49,090 bases of DNA, taken from Micromonosporaceae bacterium. Lineage in GTDB: Bacteria > Actinomycetota > Actinomycetes > Mycobacteriales > Micromonosporaceae. Position 1 is the stretch's first letter. The number at the start of each line of letters is the position of its first letter. Below the pieces are notes generated by a model, which did not search any database, was not told where the DNA came from, and saw only the letters and a program-made list of their open reading frames with translations. The DNA is taken from assembly GCA_007130245.1 (NCBI GenBank), contig SLSW01000234.1, positions 1-49,090 of the forward strand, written 5' to 3'. Made by a program: the position numbers and the translations under genes. Shown here one piece after another: positions 1-7,572 of the stretch.

Positions 1-80
1 CGCCACGGGCCGGTGTTTTCGCAGTTCATGGGACTGCTTTCAACATCAATTTTACCCAGACTGTACCCTCGCAGGGGCGG

Positions 81-156
81 GCGCCCGTAGCTCAGTGGAT
101 AGAGCAGGGGACTTCTAATCCCAAGGTCGCAGGTTCGAATCCTGCCGGGCGCGCCA
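81..156 (+). tRNA. tRNA-Arg (anticodon UCU)
   Basis: A 76-nt cloverleaf. The acceptor stem pairs GCGCCCG (81-87) with CGGGCGC (146-152), G153 is the discriminator base and CCA (154-156) is encoded. The T arm carries GGTTCGAATCC. The anticodon loop reads CUUCUAA, so the anticodon is UCU, decoding AGA/AGG, which are rare arginine codons in this GC-rich genome. The reverse strand gives a spurious open frame here, which is the usual tRNA artefact. Confidence 0.96.
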
Positions 157-480
157 AGCGAAATCCACCATCCAGTGCCACTTTGAACCCGCTTGTGCAC
201 TTCGTGACGTTCAACCCCGCACCTGGCGGTAGCCTGCGCCCGATCAGGCAGAGGCGAGCGCTCTGCCCAAGCGGCGAAAGCCTTTGTCGGCAATGTTTAT
301 TTGTTGGTGTTTTGCCATGCACGGGTAACCCGAACTACCACGGTGACCAGCACAGCGACCCGACCCGCCCGACCTCCGACTGCCGTTCGTCGACGGTGGG
401 GCGCGAACGAGGTCCGGGCGGCGGCGCTGCAGCTGTTCACCAGCACGCCGCAGGTCGACGGCGCGAGCCTGGTCAACTAG
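157..480. other. Non-coding stretch after tRNA-Arg with a possible decayed coding tail
   Basis: No convincing intact gene on either strand. A rightward frame ending in TAG at about 477-479 reads like the C-terminal end of a protein (ALQLFTSTPQVDGASLVN) but has no recognisable upstream part, so it may be a gene remnant. The 3' flank of a tRNA is a common integration site. I found no second copy of the tRNA 3' end in the window, so no element boundary can be drawn. Confidence 0.4.
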
Positions 481-489
481 CTCCCTTTC

Positions 490-569
490 CTCGCCGATCT
501 TGCACTTGTGCACGACGGTATGCACCTTTCATGCATGAATATTCCGTACACAAGTGCAAGATCGGCGAG
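490..569. repeat. 21-bp perfect inverted repeat, GCCGATCTTGCA family, copy 1
   Basis: The left arm at 490-510 (CTCGCCGATCTTGCACTTGT plus G) is the exact reverse complement of 549-569, with a 38-nt AT-richer loop between. It lies 21 bp past the stop codon of the leftward idi gene. A related repeat with the same GCCGATCTTGCA core lies at 41842-41921. The position after a gene end suggests a terminator-like or REP-like dispersed element. The sequence conservation of the arms suggests more than hairpin formation alone. Confidence 0.8.
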
Positions 570-590
570 AGAAGGCGGGGCGCGGGGGCG

Positions 591-1133
591 TCAGTCCTGC
601 GGGAGCAGTGCGACGACGCCGGGCAGCCACGGGGCATAGCTGTCGGGCTCGTCGGCGAGCGCGGCGGAGAGCTTCGGGATCGTGACCCACCGCAGCGCGG
701 CCACCTCCGCCGGATCCGGGGTCAGCGCGAGATCCTCGCCGACCCGGCCCACCAGCACGTGGTCGAACTCGTGCTCCACCCGGCCGGTGGCCGGATCCTC
801 GGCCCGGTAGACGTACACCCCGAGCTCGGTTAGCGCCACGTCCCGCACGCCGATCTCCTCGGCCAACCGGCGCCGCGCCGCGTCCGCGACCGCCTCCCCC
901 GGCGCCGGATGCCCACAGCAGGCGTTGGCCCACCGCAACGGAAACCGGGTCTTGCCCGCCGCGCGCTGCTGCAGCAGCAGCCGCCCGGCCGGGTCGACCA
1001 ACAGCACCGAGAACGCCCGGTGCAGCCGGCCCGGCACCTGGTGTGCCTGCGCCACGGTCGCCACCCCGGCCGCCTCACCCTCCGGCGAGACCAGCTCCAC
1101 CAGGTCGCCCTCCTTGGCGCCCACAGTGGTCAC
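591..1133 (-). CDS. idi: Isopentenyl-diphosphate delta-isomerase, type I
   Basis: A 180-aa Nudix-fold isomerase interconverting IPP and DMAPP for isoprenoid synthesis in the cytoplasm. The catalytic cysteine lies in NACCGHP (C73 by alignment with the E. coli VCGHP motif). The Nudix-like EEIG follows, and the second catalytic acid is E122 in VEHEFDHV. The length is typical of the family. The start is GTG at 1133, whose last two bases are shared with the TGA of the upstream peptidase gene (GTGA overlap), so translation is probably coupled. A longer upstream reading is the antisense shadow of that peptidase. A strong inverted repeat follows the stop. The pairing with a DUF885 peptidase has no obvious metabolic meaning. 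Confidence 0.93.
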   Translation of the reverse strand: MTTVGAKEGDLVELVSPEGEAAGVATVAQAHQVPGRLHRAFSVLLVDPAGRLLLQQRAAGKTRFPLRWANACCGHPAPGEAVADAARRRLAEEIGVRDVALTELGVYVYRAEDPATGRVEHEFDHVLVGRVGEDLALTPDPAEVAALRWVTIPKLSAALADEPDSYAPWLPGVVALLPQD

Positions 1134-2797
1134 CGCGTACCGCCGAGCACGATCTCCTCCAGCGTGTCCAGCGGCACCGGGCCGTGCCCCAGCAGCTGGT
1201 GATGGAAGTCCTTCAGGTCGAACGCGTCGCCGCGCGCACGCTGCGCCCGCTCCCGCAGGTCGCGGATGCGCAGCCGGCCGACCATGTAGGCCAGCGCCTG
1301 CCCGGGCGCGGCTATGTAGCGGTCCACCTCGTTGGCGATGTTGCTCTCCGACAGCGCCGTGTTCGCCCGCATGTAGGCGATCGCCTGCTCGCGCGACCAT
1401 CCGTAGTGGTGCATGCCGGTGTCGACCACCAGCCGGCAGGCGCGCCAGGCGTCGAACGACACCATGCCGAAGCGGGACAGGTCGTCGCTGTACAGGCCCA
1501 TCTCGTCGCAGAGCCGTTCGGTGTAGAGGGCCCAGCCCTCACCGTGGGCGGTGACGTACGAGAAGCGGCGGAACTCCGGCAGGTCGCTCAGGGTCTGCGC
1601 CACGCCGAACTGCAGATGGTGGCCGGGCACGCTCTCGTGGAACGCCAACGCCTCGTACTCGAACCGCGGGCGGGTCCGCGGCTGGTAGGTGTTGACCACG
1701 TGCGCCCCGGGCCGGGAGCCGTCGGCCGCCGGCGGGCGATAGTAGCCGAGCACCGAGTTCGCCGCCTCCACCGGGTCCATCTCGCGCACCACACACGGGG
1801 CGATGTCGTACGGATGGAACCAGTCCGGCAGCACTTCCTGCGCGCGCCGCAGCGCCCCGTCGGCGGTGGCGACGATCTCGTCGGCGGTGGCGAACCGCAG
1901 CGACACATCGTCGCGCAGCCGCCGCAGCACCTCCTCGACGTCGGCGGTGCCGAGCACCGCCGAGCCGCGCTCGGCGAACTCCTCGCGCAGCTCGGCCACC
2001 AGCCGCAGGCCGGTGGCGTGGATCTCCTCCGGCGTCAGTGCGGTGGTGGTGTGTGCGCGCACCTGCGCCAGGTAGCCGTCGGTGCCGCCGGGCACGTGAC
2101 ACACGCCGACCTTGTCGTCGGGCCGCCCGACCGGCAGCAGCTCGTCGGCGAGCACGGCACGGTAGCGCCCCAGCGCCGGCCGGATGACCGACTCGACCAG
2201 CTCGACGGCGCGGGCGCGCCACGCGGTCGCGTCCACGTCCGGTCCGGGCGCCGGCTTCAGCAGCGGGTCCCGCTCCAGCGGGGTGGCCAGATACCCGTCG
2301 AGCTGCTCGACCGCCTGCCGCACGCCGAGCGCGGTCGGGAACCGGCCGTCGGCGATCGCCTCCCGGTGCCGCGCCGCCAGCGCGTCCAGGAAGCCGCCGA
2401 GGCGGCCCAGGCGCGTCAGGTACGCCTCGGCACCGGCGGGCGTGGCCACCGAGGCCGACGGCACCAGCGACACCAGTGCCGCCAGCGGGCCCATCATGCT
2501 GGCCGACACCGCCACCTCGTGCAGCCCCCAGCGCAGCGTGTCATGTTCGTAGCGGAGCTTGCTCGCCAACACTGAGTGGCTGACTTGGTCCTGCGCGCCC
2601 AGGCCGCCCGGGTCCACCGCGGACAGCTCAGCGGCGATCTCGCCAAGCCGGCTGCGCAGCCGGACGTCGGCGGCCCGGCTCGGGTCCGGCACCTGGTCGT
2701 CGTACCCGGCCACTCCGAACGCGGTGGCCGCGAACGGCCGTGCCGCCAGATTCGCCCGGAAGCAGTCGTCACCCAGTCGCGCCACGGTCGGATCCAC
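1130..2797 (-). CDS. DUF885 family metallopeptidase-like protein
   Basis: About 555 aa, the usual size for the DUF885 family. This family has a predicted zinc-peptidase fold related to M32/M3-like enzymes. The hallmark FHESVPGHHLQ is present, with the two His of the active-site helix and a downstream EGWALYTE segment that supplies the glutamate ligand. No signal peptide or membrane segment is visible, so it is predicted cytoplasmic. The GTG at 2797 is preferred because GAGGAGG sits 6 nt upstream; the ATG at 2803 touches that ribosome site. The gene is the first of a two-gene leftward unit with idi. The substrate is unknown; a peptide or ester hydrolase role is inferred from the family only. 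Confidence 0.85.
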   Translation of the reverse strand: MDPTVARLGDDCFRANLAARPFAATAFGVAGYDDQVPDPSRAADVRLRSRLGEIAAELSAVDPGGLGAQDQVSHSVLASKLRYEHDTLRWGLHEVAVSASMMGPLAALVSLVPSASVATPAGAEAYLTRLGRLGGFLDALAARHREAIADGRFPTALGVRQAVEQLDGYLATPLERDPLLKPAPGPDVDATAWRARAVELVESVIRPALGRYRAVLADELLPVGRPDDKVGVCHVPGGTDGYLAQVRAHTTTALTPEEIHATGLRLVAELREEFAERGSAVLGTADVEEVLRRLRDDVSLRFATADEIVATADGALRRAQEVLPDWFHPYDIAPCVVREMDPVEAANSVLGYYRPPAADGSRPGAHVVNTYQPRTRPRFEYEALAFHESVPGHHLQFGVAQTLSDLPEFRRFSYVTAHGEGWALYTERLCDEMGLYSDDLSRFGMVSFDAWRACRLVVDTGMHHYGWSREQAIAYMRANTALSESNIANEVDRYIAAPGQALAYMVGRLRIRDLRERAQRARGDAFDLKDFHHQLLGHGPVPLDTLEEIVLGGTR

Positions 2798-2928
2798 GTG
2801 CATCCTCCTCAGCTTGCCAGCGGCCGGTCGCCCCCGCCGGTGTTCAGGGTGTCACGGCCGCCACACCTCGGTGACGTCGGAGTCGGACGTAGGTCCGAGC
2901 CTGCTCGGGACGAACGTGGCGACCGCCA

Positions 2929-2960
2929 TCCAATGGCTGTCCAGTGAATCTGCGTAGGCT
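2929..2960 (+). promoter_or_regulatory. SARP-type promoter candidate for the small peptide gene at 3004
   Basis: Two heptamers, TCCAATG (2929-2935) and TCCAGTG (2940-2946), repeat with an 11-bp period. Exactly 8 bp then separate the second from TAGGCT (2955-2960), a good actinobacterial -10. There is no good -35 hexamer, as expected for an activator-dependent promoter. The same layout precedes the lanthipeptide precursor at 45911-45942. The 11-bp period and 8-bp gap match the known architecture of SARP/AfsR-activated promoters. No SARP gene is in the window. Confidence 0.55.
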
Positions 2961-3003
2961 GAGCACTGGCGACAGCACCAAACGACAGAGTGAGGAGCTT
3001 TCC

Positions 3004-3111
3004 ATGGAACTCGAACTCGAGGCTCTGGAGCTGCTTGAGGTGGAGGATCGCCCGCGAGGTGACGACCTCTGCAAGCAGTTCACCTCCTGCGTCACCACTG
3101 GAACTGGCTGA
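3004..3111 (+). CDS. Small peptide, candidate RiPP precursor
   Basis: A 35-aa open frame. The N-terminal part is very acidic and leucine-rich (ELELEALELLEVE), followed by DRPRGDD and a Cys/Thr/Ser tail, LCKQFTSCVTTGTG. This is the leader-plus-core composition of lanthipeptide-like precursors. A strong ribosome site (GAGGAG, 7 nt before ATG) and a promoter matching that of the lanthipeptide precursor at 45982 argue that it is expressed. No modifying enzyme is adjacent; the nearest is LanKC at 46206. The gene downstream is an S9 prolyl-oligopeptidase-family enzyme, a family that includes the class III leader peptidase FlaP. Alternatives are an unmodified signalling peptide or a chance ORF. Family not recognised. 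Confidence 0.55.
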   Translation: MELELEALELLEVEDRPRGDDLCKQFTSCVTTGTG

Positions 3112-3331
3112 CGAGACATCTGCCGCTGGCGTCCCGCGGTACTGCGGGGCGCCGGTAGGTGCGGGAACATCGCGCCTTCAGCACGACGTCTGTCCCACCG
3201 CAAGACGGCAGCAGGGCCCGCGTGAGTGGCAGCCGCCGGTGTCCCGGCGGTCGCGACGCGGCGGTGGCCGCGGTGCGGTGACAGTTGACAAGCCCCGCGG
3301 CGCGGTTGCGGCCGGCCGGTACGCTGCACCC

Positions 3332-5164
3332 GTGCGCCCCTATAGTGACTTCCTGCCCAGCGTGCGGTTCTGGTCCCGGCTGGCGCTGTCTCCGGACGGC
3401 ACCCGCGTGGCCTACATCGATGACACGTCCGGCCGGTTCAACCTCGCCGTCCAGCCGGTGGCCGGCGGCCCCGCACGCCAGCTGACCAACTTCACCGACC
3501 GGGTGGTGTGGGACGTGGCGTGGCACCCGGACGGCACCTCGCTGGTGATCGAGGCGGACAGCCAGGGTGACGAGAAGCGGCAGCTGTTCTCCGTCGACCT
3601 CGCCGGCGGCGACCCGCAGCCGCTGACCGACAATCCGCAGGCGCAGTTCAACCTCGGTTTCGGGCCGCCGTTCACACCCGACGGCGGCAGGCTCGCCTAC
3701 GGCGGCAACGACCTGGTGCCCGGCGACCAGGACATCCTGATCCGCGACCTGGCCACCGGCGAGGTGTCGCGCGTGCTCACCGGCGCCGGGTTCACCTTTC
3801 CCGGCCACTGGTCGCCCGACGGTACCCGGCTGACCGCCGCGCAGATGCGCGACGCCAGCACCGATCACGTGCTCTACCTGGTGCCGGCCGACGGCGGCAA
3901 GTCCCGCACCTTGAACCCGCCGGAGGTGAAAGCGCGGTACACCCCCGGCCCGTGGCTGGCCGACGGCTCCGGTTTCCTGGTGCGCAGCGACGCCGGTCGG
4001 GAGTTCACCGGGCTCGCGCTGGTCGATCCTGGCACCGGCCACCTGACCTGGTGGGAGACCCCGGACCGCGACGTCGAGCAGGTCGCCTGCTCGGCCGACG
4101 GGCGGGTGCTGGTGTGGCTGACCAACACCGACGGCGCGTCCACGTTGCACGCGCGGGACCTCACCACCGGCGACCCGCTGGCGGTGCCGCGGCTGCCGCA
4201 GGGTGAGGCGGAGAGCCTGAGCGTCTCGGCGGACGGGCGGCTGGTGGCGATGTACCTGTCCACCGCCACCCGCCCGGACAACGTGGTCATCGTCGACCTG
4301 GTCACCGGAGACCTGCGGTGGCTGACATCGTCGGCCCCGAGCGGTGGGCTCGACCCGTCGGAGCTGGTCGAGCCGGAGCTGGTGCACTGCCCCGCCCGCG
4401 ACGGGCGCGACATCCCGGCGTACCTCTACCGGCCCCGCGGCGCCACCGGCCCGGTGGGCGTGGTGATGGCGTTGCACGGCGGCCCTACCCAGCAGGAACG
4501 CCCCACCTACCGGGCCCTCTACCAACATCTGCTGCACCACAACGTGGCGGTGCTCGCGCCCAATGTCGGCGGGTCGTCCGGCTACGGCAGGTCGTACATG
4601 ATGCGCATCTACCGCGACTGGGGCGGCGGCGACCTGGACGACTTCACCGACGTGGCGACGTGGCTGCGAACCCAGGACTGGGTGGACCCGGCGCGGATCG
4701 GGCTGTGGGGCCGCTCGTACGGCGGTTTCGCGGTGCTGTCCTGCGTGGCGCGTCGCCCGGAGCTGGAGTGGGCGGCGGCGGTGGACGTGTGCGGTATCAG
4801 CAACCTGGTGACGCTGGCCCGCTCCTCGCCCCCCACCTGGCGCACCCGCGTGGCCGCCATCATCGGCGACACCGACACCGACGAGGAGTTCCTGCGGTCC
4901 CGCTCCCCGGTCACCTACGCCGAGCAGATCCGCGCTCCCATGTTCATCGTGCAGGGAGCCAACGATGCGCGGGTGCCGCGCCACGAGAGCGACCAGATAG
5001 TCGAGGTGCTGCGCGCGCGTGGGGTGCCGGTGCGCTACGACGTCTACCCCGACGAGGGTCACAGCTTCGCCAAGCGTGACAACCAGATCCGCGCCGAGTC
5101 CGACGCCGCCGACTTCCTGATCAGCCACTTGGCGGAGCCGGCCGGCGGACCGGTCACCCGGTGA
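3332..5164 (+). CDS. S9 family prolyl oligopeptidase / acylaminoacyl peptidase-like
   Basis: A 610-aa serine peptidase. Residues from about 15 to 340 form a seven-bladed beta-propeller, with repeated SPDGTR-type motifs. A C-terminal alpha/beta-hydrolase domain follows. The triad is visible as S462 (GRSYGG), D545 (NDARVP) and H577 (DEGHSF). No signal peptide is seen, so it is probably cytoplasmic and cleaves short peptides. GTG 3332 is chosen because the protein homology begins there and a -10 box TACGCT (3320-3325) ends 6 nt upstream, implying a leaderless mRNA; longer readings overlap the peptide gene at 3004 in another frame. It overlaps the convergent glcF by 11 bp. A leader-peptidase role for the upstream RiPP-like peptide is only a conjecture. 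Confidence 0.9.
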   Translation: MRPYSDFLPSVRFWSRLALSPDGTRVAYIDDTSGRFNLAVQPVAGGPARQLTNFTDRVVWDVAWHPDGTSLVIEADSQGDEKRQLFSVDLAGGDPQPLTDNPQAQFNLGFGPPFTPDGGRLAYGGNDLVPGDQDILIRDLATGEVSRVLTGAGFTFPGHWSPDGTRLTAAQMRDASTDHVLYLVPADGGKSRTLNPPEVKARYTPGPWLADGSGFLVRSDAGREFTGLALVDPGTGHLTWWETPDRDVEQVACSADGRVLVWLTNTDGASTLHARDLTTGDPLAVPRLPQGEAESLSVSADGRLVAMYLSTATRPDNVVIVDLVTGDLRWLTSSAPSGGLDPSELVEPELVHCPARDGRDIPAYLYRPRGATGPVGVVMALHGGPTQQERPTYRALYQHLLHHNVAVLAPNVGGSSGYGRSYMMRIYRDWGGGDLDDFTDVATWLRTQDWVDPARIGLWGRSYGGFAVLSCVARRPELEWAAAVDVCGISNLVTLARSSPPTWRTRVAAIIGDTDTDEEFLRSRSPVTYAEQIRAPMFIVQGANDARVPRHESDQIVEVLRARGVPVRYDVYPDEGHSFAKRDNQIRAESDAADFLISHLAEPAGGPVTR

Positions 5165-6392
5165 CGGACCGGTCAAGCACCTCGGCGACGTGCGCCACCG
5201 GCAACGGGTGCCCGGCGCGGCCCAGCGCGGCCGCGATCTGCATCGCGCAACCCGGGTTCGCCGACACCAGCATCGACGCGCCGGTAGCGGCCACGTGCGC
5301 CGCCTTGCGGTCGCCCAGGTCGCGGGCGGCCTGCGGCTGCAGCAGGTTGTAGACGCCGGCCGAGCCGCAGCAGATCTCGGGGTCGGCGATCTCGCGCACC
5401 TCCAGCTCCGGGATCGCCGAAAGCAGCTGCCGGGGCGCGCTGCGGATGCCCTGGGCGTGCGACAGGTGGCAGGCGTCGTGGTAGGCCACGGTGGCCGGCA
5501 CCGGGTGCCGCGTGGCCACCGGCCCCAGCTCGGTCAGCCACTCCGACAGGTCCCGCACCGGCGGCGCGTCCACGCCGAGGTCGGCGTACTCTTTCATCGC
5601 CGACCCGCAGCCGGCGGCGTTGACCACCACCGCGTCCACCCCGGCGCGGGTGAACACGGCCGCGGTCCGCTCGGCGAACCGCACCGCCTCGTCGCGCCGC
5701 CCCGAGTGCAGCGACAGCGCTCCGCAGCAGCCCTGGTCCGGCGGGATCACCACGTCGCAGCCCTCGGCCGCCAGCACCCGCGCGGTGGCCGCGTTGACCT
5801 GGGGGAAGAACTCCCGCTGCACGCACCCGGTGAGCATCCCCACCACCGCGCGGCGGGTGCCGCGGGCGTCGACGCGTGCCGGCAGCCGCTCGCGCCGGCC
5901 CGGGCGGGGGGCCAGCGTGGCCATCGCACCGAGGCCGGGCGCGATCCGGCGCAGCGTCCGGCCGGCCAGCCGGTCCAGCCGGGTCCACTGCGCCAGCCGC
6001 AGCGGCGCGCGCAGCGCCCGCAGCCGCCGCGGGTGCGGGAACAGGCCGAAGATCAGCCCACGCAGGGCGCGCTCGCGCCGGGTCCGGGGGTACGTCGTCT
6101 CCACCTCCGCCCGGGTGGCGGTGATGAGCTGGTCGTAGCGCACCCCGGACGGGCAGGACGTCACGCACGCCATGCAGCCGAGGCACCGGTCGAGGTGGGT
6201 GACGCTCGCGTCGGTCAGCGGCGCGCCCTCCAGCCACTGCTTCATCAGGTGGATCCGCCCGCGCGGAGAGTCCATCTCCTGCCCCCACAGATCGTACGTG
6301 GGGCAGGTGGGCAGGCAGAAGCCACAGTGCACACACGCGTCAACCAGCTCCTGCAGCTGCTCGCGCGACGGGTGATGTCCGGTGTCACTCAT
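5154..6392 (-). CDS. glcF: Glycolate oxidase iron-sulfur subunit
   Basis: A 412-aa subunit that passes electrons from the GlcDE flavoproteins to the respiratory chain during glycolate (or D-lactate-like 2-hydroxyacid) oxidation to glyoxylate. Two ferredoxin-type 4Fe-4S motifs lie near the N-terminus (CVHCGFCLPTCP from C20, then CLGCMACVTSCP). Two CCG-type cysteine-rich domains follow (GCCGALS and ICCGSAGVYN). The length fits GlcF. Its ATG overlaps the 3' end of glcE by 8 bp. Its own 3' end overlaps the convergent S9 peptidase gene by 11 bp. It is the last gene of the WYL-glcD-glcE-glcF unit. Confidence 0.93.
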   Translation of the reverse strand: MSDTGHHPSREQLQELVDACVHCGFCLPTCPTYDLWGQEMDSPRGRIHLMKQWLEGAPLTDASVTHLDRCLGCMACVTSCPSGVRYDQLITATRAEVETTYPRTRRERALRGLIFGLFPHPRRLRALRAPLRLAQWTRLDRLAGRTLRRIAPGLGAMATLAPRPGRRERLPARVDARGTRRAVVGMLTGCVQREFFPQVNAATARVLAAEGCDVVIPPDQGCCGALSLHSGRRDEAVRFAERTAAVFTRAGVDAVVVNAAGCGSAMKEYADLGVDAPPVRDLSEWLTELGPVATRHPVPATVAYHDACHLSHAQGIRSAPRQLLSAIPELEVREIADPEICCGSAGVYNLLQPQAARDLGDRKAAHVAATGASMLVSANPGCAMQIAAALGRAGHPLPVAHVAEVLDRSVTG

Positions 6393-7572
6393 GTCGCCAC
6401 CCCATCTGCGGCAGCCGGTGCTGCGGGTCGAACTGGTCCTTGACCCGGTGCATCAGCTCCAGCGCTCCGGCCGGCATCGGTCCCCACACGTCGACCGCGG
6501 CGCGCACCGCCTCCGGGGCGTGGCGCAGCACCGCGTACCCGCCGTACGCCGCGATGCTCTTCCGCAGTATGGCGAGTGCCGCGGCGACCACCTCCACCTC
6601 TGGATCCAGCGCAATGTGCAGCCTCGCCACGGCGGCGCTGCCGCGCACCACCGGCGACGCCCCGGTGCCGGCGACCTCGCTGCCGGCCGCGTCGATGACG
6701 CCGATCACGTCGGCCAGCGCGGCGGGCGGGAACGTCAGCTCGACCAGGGCGCCGTCCGGGCCGCCCGGCCAGCGGCCGAACCACTCCGGCGCGCTCGGGC
6801 GCACGGTGCCGCCGACCATCGCCGCGGCCGCCTCGGCCCGCGCAGCCACCCCGCCGGCCGTACCCTCGAACAGCGCCGCCACGGCCACCGGCGCGTCCGC
6901 GCCGGCCCGGTCGATCTCCACCGCGGACGGCGCGTGCTGGCTGCCGGCCAGCGCGCGCACCGCGGCGTACGCCTGCGCCGGCCCGGGGGCGTCCACCTCG
7001 ACCCAGGCGGTGGCGGCCGGCACCGGGTGCAGCCGCAGCGTCGCCTCCACGATCAGCCCGAGCGTGCCGTACGAGCCGCACAGCAGCTTGCCCAGGTCGT
7101 AGCCGGCGACGTTCTTGACCACCCGCCCGCCGGAGGTGGCAACGGTGCCGTCGGCGCGCACCATCCGCACTCCCAGCAGCAGGTCGCGCACCGTGCCGTA
7201 GCGCAGCCGCCGCGGGCCGGCCAGCCCCACCGCTAGCGCCCCACCGACCGTGCCGGCGTCCAGCACCGCGCCGTTGTCATAGGACGGTGTGTCGACCGCC
7301 AGCTGCTGGCCGGCCCGCGCCAGCTCCGCGTCGAGCGTGTCCAGGCGTACGCCCGCCTGTACCTGCACCACCATGTCGCCGGCGGCATGGTCGATGATCC
7401 GGTCGAGCCGGCTCAGGTCGACGGTCAGGTCCGGCCGGCGTGGCGTACCCCAGCGGTCCTTGGTGCCGCCGCCACGCGGCGTCACCGTGCGCCCGTCGGC
7501 ATCGCGAAGCACCGTGGACACCGCCTCCACCGTGTCCGGTGTGACCACCTCCGGCGCCGCCTGCCCCGGCAT
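6385..7572 (-). CDS. glcE: Glycolate oxidase FAD-binding subunit
   Basis: A 395-aa PCMH-type FAD-binding protein, the second flavoprotein of glycolate oxidase. The N-terminal FAD-binding segment shows VTPRGGGTKDRWG, then the GGALAVGLAGPRRLRYG segment and VVKNVAGYDLGKLLCGSYGTLG, typical of GlcE. It is shorter than GlcD because it lacks much of the substrate cap. The ATG at 7572 shares ATGA with the stop of glcD, so the subunits are likely translated in coupled fashion. A longer reading to 7704 would overlap glcD coding sequence and is rejected. Confidence 0.92.
   Translation of the reverse strand: MPGQAAPEVVTPDTVEAVSTVLRDADGRTVTPRGGGTKDRWGTPRRPDLTVDLSRLDRIIDHAAGDMVVQVQAGVRLDTLDAELARAGQQLAVDTPSYDNGAVLDAGTVGGALAVGLAGPRRLRYGTVRDLLLGVRMVRADGTVATSGGRVVKNVAGYDLGKLLCGSYGTLGLIVEATLRLHPVPAATAWVEVDAPGPAQAYAAVRALAGSQHAPSAVEIDRAGADAPVAVAALFEGTAGGVAARAEAAAAMVGGTVRPSAPEWFGRWPGGPDGALVELTFPPAALADVIGVIDAAGSEVAGTGASPVVRGSAAVARLHIALDPEVEVVAAALAILRKSIAAYGGYAVLRHAPEAVRAAVDVWGPMPAGALELMHRVKDQFDPQHRLPQMGWRHE

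Noticed and set aside
92-322. Leftward frame with PAGFEPATLGLE crossing tRNA-Arg
   Set aside because: This peptide is the well-known translation of the reverse strand of a tRNA T arm, so it is an artefact.
81-590. Integrated element at tRNA-Arg
   Set aside because: No integrase, no direct repeat of the tRNA end and no phage or conjugation genes nearby.
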